Positions 21,508 to 32,174 of a stretch of 64,000 bases of DNA are shown piece after piece. This DNA is from Blepharisma stoltei. Lineage: Eukaryota; Ciliophora; Heterotrichea; Heterotrichida; Blepharismidae. The notes beneath the pieces were generated by a model. It did not search any database, was not told the origin of the DNA, and saw only the letters and a program-made list of their open reading frames with translations. The stretch's first letter is position 1. Each line of letters starts with the position of its first letter. Location of the stretch: the NCBI GenBank assembly GCA_914767885.1, contig CAJZBQ010000020.1, positions 124,001 through 188,000 of the forward strand, given 5' to 3'. The position numbers were made by a program, and so were the translations under genes.

Positions 21508-24500
21508 ATGGAAGCATTAAATGAAATAGAAGAACTCGTAAACTTAGGGGTCGAAGATAAATATTTTACTGTCATACTTAAAAAGAATTGTTTCACATAT
21601 AGAGAATCAAAAATAATTCTGCTGCAAGGGAGATTTATGCTTAAAAATTTTGATCAAAAAAGGTTCAAAGAATTTTTGTGCTATCTAGATATGATTGAAA
21701 ATGTGACAATTACTGGAATTCCTGAGAAATTTAAGAATTTATATATAGAAAATTGAATAAGAGAATATTTAGAAATTCTTAAAAAGATTATTGATAATAA
21801 ATCAACTGGATTATCAAATTTAGTTGCAAAAGCATTTGAAGATATTATAGAAAGAGGTCTAGAGTTATTTACAAAATTTTTAAAAAATCGAGGAAAATTT
21901 GCTGAAAATTCGACTTTGGTTTATTTAGGGATTCTTGATTTAATTCCTATTGAGAGCAAAGATATTTGCGACCTGTTCTTACTCCACCCCTCCATGAGCG
22001 AACAAAAAATTTTGTTCGCTCACGGAGGGGATTAATTTTTTTTTTTTTTAAAATTTATATAATTATTTTTTCGAATTTTAAAAAAATCCCAATTCGCAAA
22101 ATTGGAAATCAAATATTTATGTAATTTGTAAAATTTATATTTTAAAATGCAATTTGTTCAAAATTAAACAGAATTAACTAGAAATTTATTACATAAACAA
22201 CCACTTATATATTTTTTTTTATTTTATTTTATAAAGTTAAAAACCGTTATAACGATAATATCTTCATTTCTGAATTTTCTAAATTTTCTAAATTTCTAAA
22301 TTTTTATAAGTTTCAGATTTCAAATTTTTAATTTTGATTCTAATTTTCGTAACTGCCATATTTCCGATATAAAATCTAAATTCTGATATTTTTGTGACTG
22401 CTTTTTTTCTGATATAAAATCTAAATTCTGATAATGAAAATCCATTTCTGATCTAAAAAATAAACTTTCTGACAAGAAATTTCACTTGAGGTTCTGAATC
22501 TTCATAAACCAGATTTTGTTCAGCTAAGTTTCTCATAAAATCCTCCAGCGCACCATCTCAATTCTTCCAAGTTCTTCCATGACTGTAACGTGATGAATGC
22601 TTCTTGGGATAATTAATTTCTTCTTTAGTGCAATGCACCATTATGTGCTGAAATTAATTATACCACTTATATATCAATTTTTTTCACAAAAAAATTTTTG
22701 TTCCCTCAAAGAGGGTGGGTTTTTGAGCAAAAAATAGGGATTTTTCCAATGGCTTTGCTCGCTCACGGAGGGGAAGTTAGAATGTATCAGCTATAATTAT
22801 TTGATGGGAAAAATAACAGGTGGCGAATATGAATCTGTACATATAATTGTTTACAAAATTTTAACAGCTATTTTGAAATCTAATAAAGAAACTTATAGTC
22901 TAAGGCGTGCTTTTATTACAGAATTATTTGAATTTGCTATAGAAATAAGCAACGATTTTTTATTGAAAAAAATTAAATCTGAAGGTGTGTTTATTTCAGT
23001 TTTTAAATTTGCATTAGAGTGCGTCGAAAATGATTTTCTTGATCATATAAGAATGTTAGATGACCATAAATATGTATTTAAAAATATTTGAGGATTTGTG
23101 ATTTATATGTATGATGAAATTTATCAAAAAACAAGATTGTTAATTAGTAAGATAACTCTTAAGTAGCTCGTCTTCCGTCTTCTGTTTCTGAAACCTTTTA
23201 CGTAAGATACGACTTCCGCTCTGAGAAATACTTCGGCAGTTGCACCGCTACTCGCCTTTAGCTTCAAAGAACACTCTCCTGTCATCTTGTGCCAGTGGGT
23301 TGATGTCTCCATAGGTAAAACTCTCAGAAGAGCCGAAGTTCCCCTTCAAAGAACCCAAATTACGGGAACTGCAATTATCGGAGTAGCTCCAATTTAATTT
23401 CGAAAAACAAGAAAATTTGCCATTTCAAATGAAATATTGGAAATTTCAAAACCAAAAATAATAAATAAACTTAAGGAAAATTTAAGCCATTTAGATGATT
23501 GCTTAGAAATGTTTACAAACTTCTTTCACGAAGTCAATGAGGACCATTTATCGGACAAGCTTTCAGATATTTTGATAGATATACTAAAAATAGGAAATCA
23601 AGCAGAAATCACGATTGATTTATTGGATTATTTTACAAAACATTTGCAAATGAATTTATTTTCAAATAAAAAATATATTAAATATTTGAAAAAAATATTG
23701 ATACTATCTTCAAAGCCAGCTAGATCTGAACTATTTCTACAACTTAAGCCTGAACTTTCACCTGTTAAAAATTTTGAAAATATGATGACTGTTTATAATT
23801 TGTTCGATGATATTGATGAAAAACATATAAAAAAGATAGCTGTTAAATTATTCAAAAATTATTTAATAGAACAAGATACGCATTCATACCGAAATTTATT
23901 GGCATTTTGTGAGAAATGTCCAAGTTTATTACTGAGAATGGAGCTTGAAATGTTAGCTCCCCTTATAATAAATATTTTTTATGAAAAAGTTTTTGATATT
24001 TAAATGATAATTAGTATAATGAAATCTCTGGCTAATTTTAAACAAATTACATAAATATTTGCTTTCTAATTTTTGAGAATTGGAATTTTTAAATTTGAAA
24101 AAATTTACTATAAAATTTATATTTAAATTGTTTTTAAAAAAAAATTAACCCTCTCCATAAGCGAACAAAATTTTTATTCGCCCACGAGAGTAAGAAAAAT
24201 CTTAGTATCAGATGATAATATTATGCTTAAACAAAAATACTTCAAAATTGCCTATGAAAAAGTTCTTGTTGTAATAAACCCTTTATATGGTTTAAAATTT
24301 GATGAAAATATCTTATTACCTATTGACAGAAATAAATTGAATGATTTATGGATTTATTTAACATTTTTTGAACAAGCTGGAAAAGTTTTCGGAATTAATG
24401 CTGACTTTACACATATTTTTTCCATTCTTTCAAAGCTAAGCAGAGACCTTATAATTGAAAATTCCATAAATATAAGTAAAAATTCGAAAATATTAAAATC

Positions 24501-27500
24501 AAGATTAATTTTTATGATTCTTCAAGAAGAAATAAGAGAATTGCTCAAGGAAACATATGAAGCCAAGAAAACATGCAATAATTTATCCCTAGTTTACTGT
24601 ATAGCCATTTGTCATCATTTATCAAATTTATATTCCAGCAAATACTTTCTCCCTCTTATTTTTTCTTACTTATCACAAGAATCAGCACTTAAAGGAGATC
24701 TTAAAAGTATTTATACAAAAATTCTTATAACTCCCCCCCTCCGTGAGTGAACAAAAAAATTTTGTTCACTCACGGAGGGTTAATTTTTTTTTTTTAAAAA
24801 ATTTATATAAAAAATATTTTTTTTTCAAAATTTAAAACAATCCTAATTCGCAAAAATGGAAAGCAAATATTAATTTAATTTATAAAATTTATGTTTTAAA
24901 AAGCAATTCGTTCAAAATTAAATAGAATTAGCTCTAGATTTCATTATACTAATTATCATTTATATATCAAAATTTTTCTATTAAAAAAATTTTTGTTCAC
25001 TCACGGAGGGTAGGTTTTTGGGCAAAAAATATCGATTTTTCTAATGGTTTTGTTCACTCACGGAGGGGGGAGTAAGTATTATAACAGAGTCATTTCATGA
25101 GCTTATGCATACTAAAATTACCTATGAATTATGATCAAATAAGCTAATTTATGATATTTATGAATTAATGGAATCATCAATTTCTCATATAAAAATAGTT
25201 AAAGAAACGGCTCAAGAAATGCTATGTCTTTATTTATCAAAATTTAAAGGAAAATCATCAATGAGATTAAAATCATGCTACTTATTTTCCTTTCCTTGGA
25301 TTTTTCAATATAAAGAAGTCATAAACAAAGCTCTAACTATTTACTATGAACTAAATAAAAAAGATAAAAGTCAAAAAGATACAGAAATTGATATTATTTT
25401 TTTTCGAAAATTTATTTATGAAGGCCTTTTCAAGTCTTTTAAAAACAATAAAACTGCTTTTTCATCAGCAATTTCTGCTATTCTTTATGATATGAAAAAT
25501 CAATCATCAAGCGCCAATGAATTTAAAATTTCAACTCTCAATAATATTTATTGAGAATTTACAGCGAAAAAAATGAATAAAACATTTTCTGCAAATATGT
25601 CTTCTGGTAAGAAAATAAATGAAAACCAAAATAAAGCAACTGATCTTATACAAGATCAAGACATTAATTCAAAGCTTACATTGCTAGTTAAAAATAGTCG
25701 TTTAACTCACAAATTCAGTATAAAGGATAACCATTTATCTACCCCTATATGGTTGCAAAGAAAGAATATGGCCTAAAAATTTTGCTGCTTAAATAGAATA
25801 TACTCTATAGTGGTATGTCTTTATTATTGGGACTGGGAATAATATTTTTGACGACCCAGCTGATTCTTGATAATAATATTTTTAACATACAATTTTACTT
25901 TAATTATCTTTGCAAGCTTAGTCTTATACCTGAGGAAATGAGTGATTTTATATGATGCTGAAAATGGATAATTTATACAAAAAGATTTTATATTGATAAT
26001 TTATTTGAAAACCTCGAGAAAGAGTGAAAAAATATGCTGAATCATGGAGGAATGGTCGCACCACAATGCCCTTATATAAATTCTTATAAACTGAAATATG
26101 AGTCTCCTCTTTTTGTCAACACTCAAAGTACATATTATAATAATCGCTATAAATCTTGAGCAAACTCCACAAATTTAGAAGATTTTGTTTTATCTCAATC
26201 TCGATTTTTGCAGTTTTTAACTAAAGAATGCAGCCATATTTCAATTATTTCAGAAAAAGCTTTATTCAGCATAACTATGATGATAAATGAATTTCTATCA
26301 AAATCCATAAATCCAAGTATATTAGACAGCCATAATTGTTTATATGAACAGATTTCATGTCTGGTTTTTATTATAAAACAAATTCATTTAATTTACAAAT
26401 TTCGATTTTTACAAGGCAATTTTATTGATTTTACTATGAGCATGTTTATGTTTTCTTCACGATGAGTTATGTGAAATTCTGGTGAAAAAACAGAAAAATT
26501 TTATAAGCTTATTTTAAATTTGATGGAGGTATTAAATAAATAGTTAATTGCAAATTTAGAACTAGAAGAAAATAGTAATGAATGCAATAGAAACCGATTT
26601 TTTTTTCAAAAGTTTGAAGATTATCAATTCTTGGAAGGAAAAGATTTGAATTCTATAATTGCGACCAAAAGAGAGCTGCTATTAATTTTACTTCATAGTA
26701 AACTAAAGACCAATTTCCCAGATAAAACGGAAGCTTTCAGCTATCATCAACCGTAATCCTTATTAAGCCCCCATCCAAGCTGTCTTGAATCTCTACTTGA
26801 ATGCTCATCCAAAAATGTGTATTTAATGGAAAATTTTTATGATTCACTTAGTGTTGATGATAAGCGAGATTTACAGCCAAAATTTTCTGAATTTTATTTT
26901 GCTCAAACTTTACGAGATTCAATTACAGAAAAGCAATATTTGTTTTCTTCCTTTGCAGGATATCCAGAACTTTTATATATTGAAGCCGCTTATATTTGAA
27001 GATTAGCAAATAGAAAGGCTTCCATTTTTTAAAAAATTTAAGTTTATCAAATCTATTTATGCGAAATATATAATGAGGTATAGAATAATGTCTTTAATTA
27101 GTAATGATCCTAATGAAAGAAGTTTTGGGCTAAAACAAATAGAAAGAAGCCAAAAAATCACCCAAATAAGCTTACTTCAAAATATAATTGCAATTGAAAA
27201 TGCTAACTGAGATTGGGCATTATATGCGCGATGTAGTGGAGAAGAGAATATATGAACTTATATATATAGAATAAGCTCAAATTCTCCAGAAATGGCTATG
27301 ATTATTCTAAATACCCTTGAAATTTCTATATTAAATCAAAATAAAGTTAGCAATACTATTGCAAAAGTAATCTACAAAAAAATTTTGAACTCACTTAAAC
27401 AAGATTGACTAAACTGAAAAATTTACGTTGAAGAAAGCAATTTTTTCAGTAATCTTGCATTATTATCATATCGAAATTTAACAGAATACTCTGAAAAACT

Positions 27501-28805
27501 AAACCAAATGGTCACTACAAATTCTTCTTTTACTGCTTGAGTGCCGCCATTTCCTTTATTAAAAATCAAAGAAATAGTCTCAGAGAGTTGCTGTATAAAT
27601 GATAATCCTCCAGCAATATCGTTTTATTATATTTCGCTTGAAAATGAAAAAAGGTTTCTTACTATAAATACAAGTAATTTTCTCAAAAATTATCAATTTT
27701 ATAATCAAATTTTCTTTTACTTGGATGAAATATCAAAAATTTCTGGATTACCTTTTAAATTTTGGAAATGCAATTTTTTAAATATGTATTTTTCTTTTGA
27801 AAAAGATAATATTATTGGAAATATTATTGATCAGGATTATCTTCAAGGTAATGCTCTAATTATTGATAATTTACCTCAAATTAATGAAAAATTAGAGCTG
27901 CAGAAACTAAAAGAAAATTTTATCACAAGTTATGCAGGATATTCATTAAGTTTTTTTTTTCTAACCCCCCTTTAAATTGGAGCAAAACCTTTTTCCAGGG
28001 TTGTTTTTGTAAACATTTATATTAAATTGTACTTATAATAAAGTAAAATTAAAAAAATATAAATTGAACACAATATTTTTAATTCAAAAATTAATCAATT
28101 TAGCATGAAATTATTTAATATAATATCTAATTGCATTTGTTCAATTAAATTCGGTCAAAACTAATTTTAGGAAAAAATTTTGTTCCAATTTAAAGAGGTT
28201 AGTACTTAAAAAATATTATGTATTGCAATAATTTCTTATCACGCATATGCATACCATTTTGAATTTGGTATGTGAAAATCAAATATGCGTTTTGAAGCGC
28301 AGATTTTAGTGCGGCAAATTCATAATTTGAAATTTCATATGAAAATGGCGCCTATAACGTCCATAAAAAATTTTACCAACGGATTATAGAAATTTAGAGA
28401 TACTTTCTTCCAATTTGAGGAGAGGGGGGACTAATGAATATTTTTATGAAAGGAGATAAACTATTCAATATATCTGATGACTGATCAATTTTATCATTAA
28501 ACTTAATCAATGTAAAAATAATTAGCCACAACAGGCTAGGAATAGAAAAACAAATTTTTGCTAAATTTATACAAGGAGACCTACAAGCCTTCAATATATA
28601 TAAAAACGCAATAATCCAAGGATATAAAGCTTTTCGATCTTTCCGCCACATTTTGCACCCTTTATTCCAAACAATAGAAATCTCTAATCCATTTTTTAAA
28701 AGCATCTCTAAATCTTTCGCAAAAAAAATCTGCTACCACAAATCATTATCCCACTCATTAAACTTCATTTCCCAACAAATTCTTGACCTTGATACCTCCT
28801 TCTAG
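21508..28805 (+). CDS. Very large alpha-helical protein of unknown function (~1698 residues)
   Basis: One gene cut into pieces by six IESs and two 15-nt introns. After removing them 5098 nt remain, one more than a multiple of three, which fits a single-base surplus in a T/A homopolymer at about 27030 where the frame visibly jumps. The product is helical with repeated Leu/Ile-rich blocks (EIEELVNLGVEDKYF; LSHLDDCLEMFTNFFHE; ARSELFLQLKPELS), suggesting armadillo/HEAT-like repeats. At least seven TGA codons are read as W. I found no catalytic motif. It may be a scaffold or the non-catalytic part of a giant ubiquitin-pathway or vesicle-coat type protein, but that is speculation. Confidence 0.7.
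21982..22779. mobile_element. Family A MITE (798 bp with nested insert) as IES
   Basis: TA 21980-21981 and 22778-22779; excision reads ICDLFLECISYNYLMGK. The terminal hairpin CCTCCATGAGCG..CGCTCACGGAGG starts at 21987 and the tandem terminal motifs are near 22700 and 22760. An extra ~450 bp (about 22200-22655) between two CCACTTATATAT copies is absent from other family members. Confidence 0.8.
23137..23412 (-). mobile_element. 276-bp GC-richer retroposon-like insertion (R3) as IES
   Basis: AAAAACAAGA flanks it (23127-23136 and 23403-23412); no TA in the repeat. Excision gives EIYQKTRKFAISNEILE in frame. The interior is GC-rich compared with the host gene (CTTCCGCTCTGAGAAATAC, GCAGTTGCACCGCTACTCGC) and has no frame. 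It is not the same family as R1. Confidence 0.7.
23999..24217. mobile_element. End-truncated family A MITE as IES (~219 bp)
   Basis: The left junction falls inside what is normally the MITE interior (AAATGATAATTAGTATAATG), so the tandem-motif end is missing. The hairpin end is present but worn (CCTCTCCATAAGCGAAC..TTCGCCCACGAGAG). In-frame removal uses TA at 23997 and TA at 24216 (or 24219). Confidence 0.65.
24730..25074. mobile_element. Family A MITE (345 bp) as IES
   Basis: TA 24728-24729 and 25073-25074. The hairpin end is at 24731-24780 and the tandem terminal motifs are at about 24995 and 25052. Excision reads TKILISIITESFHELMH. Confidence 0.88.
25748..25809. other. ~62-bp IES (inferred)
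   Basis: The frame HLSTP ends shortly after 25745 and the next frame opens at SGMSLLLGLG. Joining TA 25746-25747 with 25808-25809 connects them. No homologue confirms the exact site. Confidence 0.55.
26529..26543 (+). other. 15-nt intron
   Basis: GTATTAAATAAATAG carries the in-frame stop; removal gives NLMELIANLELEE. Confidence 0.8.
26753..26767 (+). other. 15-nt intron
   Basis: GTAATCCTTATTAAG; removal gives AFSYHQPPHPSCLESLL without the TAA. Confidence 0.8.
27964..28433. mobile_element. Family C MITE (470 bp) as IES
   Basis: Tip CCCCCCTTTAAATTGGAGC at 27965 and inverted TTCCAATTTGAGGAGAGGGG ending 28428, plus another inner copy GTTCCAATTTAAAGAGGTTA near 28173. TA 27962-27963 and 28432-28433. 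Excision reads YSLSFFFLMNIFMKGDK, giving the last part of the large gene. Confidence 0.75.
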
Positions 28806-28845
28806 GTGAATTTACTATAAATTATCTTTAATTATCTATTTTAAT

Positions 28846-31450
28846 TTAATATGCTGAGAACGTTGTAACTACCCTTCCAATCGGCTGTCTACACACTGGA
28901 CAATTCACAAAGTTCTTCGCACATTTAGTGCACATGACTCTATGAGCACATTCTAATACAACACTATCAATTTCCCTCTCATAACAAATTTTGCATAAAT
29001 CCCTTTCCTCTTCTTTTTCTAATCTATCTGAAAGCTCTTTGACCTGCTGCTTCAAAAGTGCGTTTTGTTTAATTAATTCGCTCACATCAGAGCTGCTCAT
29101 CATTTCTTCATCTTCTACAAACAGCCTTGACAAGCTTGAGCTTGGCCTTGCGCTTAATTCTAAATTTTCACAAGCTAAAGTAATGACATACAAATCATTT
29201 TGCCTTCTCCCGTCAAATCCTCCTAATATATACATTTGGTCCTTATTTAATAAAGCTCTATGAAAAGTCCTACTAGATGGGATGCTCCCTGTAACCCTTT
29301 TTAGCATCCATTCACGTGTGGTAATATTAAATTCATGAAGGTCGTTGTATCTGTTTTGGACTTTATCGACACCTCCAAAGATAAATAGACTGCCACTATA
29401 GGCAACGCAGGAATGTCTATAACGAGGGTTGGGTCGGATTCCTTGGATTCTGCGAAGTTCATATCAGATACTGCTGGCAAATGCGTATTGATAAAGGTCA
29501 TCAAGGGTATCATGGCCATCCCAACCTCCAAAAATGTACATGTTGTGGTGATATACAACTGCTGTGTGGCCAAACCTTGTTAATGGGACACTTCCTCCAG
29601 CTGGCATAAGAGACCATTCGTAATTGTCTAAATTGCATGCATGCAGATCATTGTAACGATTTTTGCCATCATAGCCGGCAAAAATATAGATGGAATTTTC
29701 ATATAAAACTGCTGTATGGTCCGTCCTTGGGCTTGGAGCGTCACCAATAGGAAAAATTTTAGTCCAAAAGCTTGTTTCGACTTCGAACCTGTGAAGATCA
29801 TTATAATAGCTACCATCTTTGCGTGTATATCCTCCAAATAAAAACAATGACTTATTATATCCCACTCCTTTAGCTCCAGATCTTGGTGTTGGAACTTGCC
29901 CTTGTGAGTTAGCTTGTGACCATACATTTGTATTGGTATCAAAAGAGTATAAGTCATTTCTCCTGTTATATTCGTCAGTGCCTCCAAAAACGTAAAAAAC
30001 TCCATTTAGATTAATCGCACAGTGCCCAGTCCTAGCTGAATAAACATTTCCTGTGTATTCTTATTATAATTATGGTAAAAAAAGAATAAATTACCTATAT
30101 CTATTTTTTAAAAACAATTATATTAATTGATAATTTTTCCAATTAAACTTGGCTAATAATAAATATAGGCATATCCCTAAGATAGCCCGATATGGGTGAG
30201 GGATAGAGGTCAAAACTTTCCACTTGGTTCGGCCAACTCGGGTTGGCCGAACCAAGTGGAAGGAGGATCATCCGCCACTTACCATTGGTTCGACCAACCT
30301 GAGTTGGCCGGACTAAGTGGGAAGTGTTGGCCTCTTTCCCTCGCCCATATTGGGCTATCTTAGGGATATGCCTATACATAACTTCTGTCCATTTTAATTC
30401 ATTATCTAAGCTAGGTTTTGACTCAGCCAGTGGATTTGATTCTAAGTCATCTTCAGGGCTGAGGTCTTGAAGGTACATTTTATACATATCATTTTGCCTT
30501 TGCCCATCAAACCCTCCTAATATATAGAAATATCCATCAAAAACAACACCACGATGAAATGTCCTTGGAGTTGGAGAAATTCCTGGGACCTCTACTTTCA
30601 TTCAGTGCCGCAAATTAATGTTCAGCTCATAAATGTCATCAAATCTTTGCTGCTCTTTATTTACTCCACCAAATATAAACATTGAATTTCCCATTGTGAC
30701 TGCGCAATGTCTGTATCTTGGATAAATAAACCCTGATGTGACTGCTTGTGACCATTTATTGGTAGTAAAAGAAAACAGTCACACGTCATTGAGCGTATCG
30801 TGCCCATTCCATCCTCCAAACAAAATCATCTTGTCCTTAGAAGTCACTGCTGTATGTCCAAACCTGTTTTCTGGTAACGTTTCGCTTTGAATTACCTTTC
30901 AAGTTAAGTCATGTAGATTAAATTGTGTCCCATTTCCCTTATTCTGCCTAATTTTTATGATAAAATAATCCTATGCTAAATTTACCATAAATAACTATAT
31001 CAAATCATTAAAACGGTGAGAACCATCATAGCCTCCAAACGCATACAAAGAATCCTTATAAAATACCAAAGAGTGGTCAGTACGTTTTTCAGGCCTGAAA
31101 TTTGTGCTTGGGCGGACTTCTTGCCATTGTAGAGATGTTGTAGAGAACTGAAAAATATCATTGAAATATTCTCCTTCTTTTTTGGTATAGCCACCAAAAA
31201 AATATATGTTTGTCCCTACCATTGCACATTGACAGCCAGAACGAGGAGCTGGAGGGATGCCTGAAGGCTTAACTGAATGCCATACAAGATTTTGGGGATC
31301 GAAAATGTATAAGTCATTTTTACGAGCTGCACCATCTGTACCACCGAATAGGTATATGTAGTGATCGTCACAAGTGACTGTGTGGCCTGTTCTAGCAGAA
31401 TATATTTCACCTTCTGCAGGGACTCGTTCCCATACTTTTGAGGATTCCAT
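28846..31450 (-). CDS. Kelch-repeat protein with C-terminal RING finger (probable E3 ligase)
   Basis: 747 residues from 2244 nt after two IES regions are removed. Roughly ten to twelve kelch/galactose-oxidase blades, each with GG and distal Tyr/Trp (YLFGGTDGAARKNDLYIF, IYFFGGYTKKEGEYFNDIF, LYAFGGYDGSHRFNDL, YIFGGWDGHDTLDDLYQY, YILGGFDGRRQNDLY), forming two propellers. Then a short coiled coil (IKQNALLKQQVKELSDRLEK) and a C3HC4 RING (CKICYEREIDSVVLECAHRV, then CTKC and CPVC). The domain order fits a substrate-binding ubiquitin ligase. What looks like two tandem kelch genes is one gene once the 319-bp insert is removed. Confidence 0.88.
30058..30376. repeat. 319-bp IES region: AT-rich IES next to a GC-rich fold-back
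   Basis: 30164-30376 is a near-perfect palindrome with arms TATAGGCATATCCCTAAGAT..., inner stems GTTCGGCCAACTCGGGTTGG. 30058-30165 is AT-rich and TA-bounded. Removing both from TA 30056 to TA 30376 reads ELKWTEVMYTGNVYSARTGH, matching the blade start of the first propeller. They may be two adjacent IESs. Confidence 0.8.
30958..30999. other. 42-bp IES in the kelch gene
   Basis: TA 30956-30957 and 30998-30999; contains in-frame stops. Excision gives HRFNDLIKIRQNKGNG leading into the next blade. Confidence 0.65.
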
Positions 31451-32174
31451 AATAGGAATTAAATTATATTTTGACGGAAGAGATATTTTTTTGGAAAGCT
31501 GCCTCGAGATTTAGCTGAAGAATTGAGCTTGGAAATATAATAATAAAGGATGGAGAGTTTAAGAGATTTTCTGAATATTTTATGAGATGGCCACATATGA
31601 GTAATAGCAAAAAACAGTTTTCTTCAAAAGCTTATAAAACAAAAGCTTAATTTATTTCATCAATGTCAAGATACTGCTATGAATATTAAGGCTCTAGCAT
31701 TTTTTAGCATTATAGAATTATTAAAACAAATTAGTCTTTCTGAAGTGTTTTGAAGATTTTAATAAACATAAATAGTTCTTAATTATGCTTATTCCACCTT
31801 TTAAATTGGAAACAAAGCATTAAATTTGCATGGTTGGCAGATCATTAGCGTATAAAATTTTGATACTTCTCGATCATAAGTGGATCGTTTCTAAATTGCT
31901 TAAACAACTGGTCAAAGCACTTTTTCAGTCCCATAAAACTCAAGAAAATAGAGCAAAAGATAAGAATAATCCAGAGGAAAAAAATATAAAATTGAATAAA
32001 TTATAATTTATATGGCATAATAAGATTTTAATTCCCTCCCTATAACTATGAAAAATCTTAAATTTTGATAATAAAATTGTGTAAAAATTTTAAAAACAAT
32101 CAGCCTACAAAAAATCTGTGAATGAAAGAGAAGATTAATTAAATTCACATTCTACAAAATTTATAAAAACCAAT
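31451..32174. other. Intergenic, 724 bp
   Basis: No gene seen. A fragment CCACCTTTTAAATTGGAAAC at about 31796 resembles the family C terminal motif, so an eroded element may be present. Confidence 0.4.
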
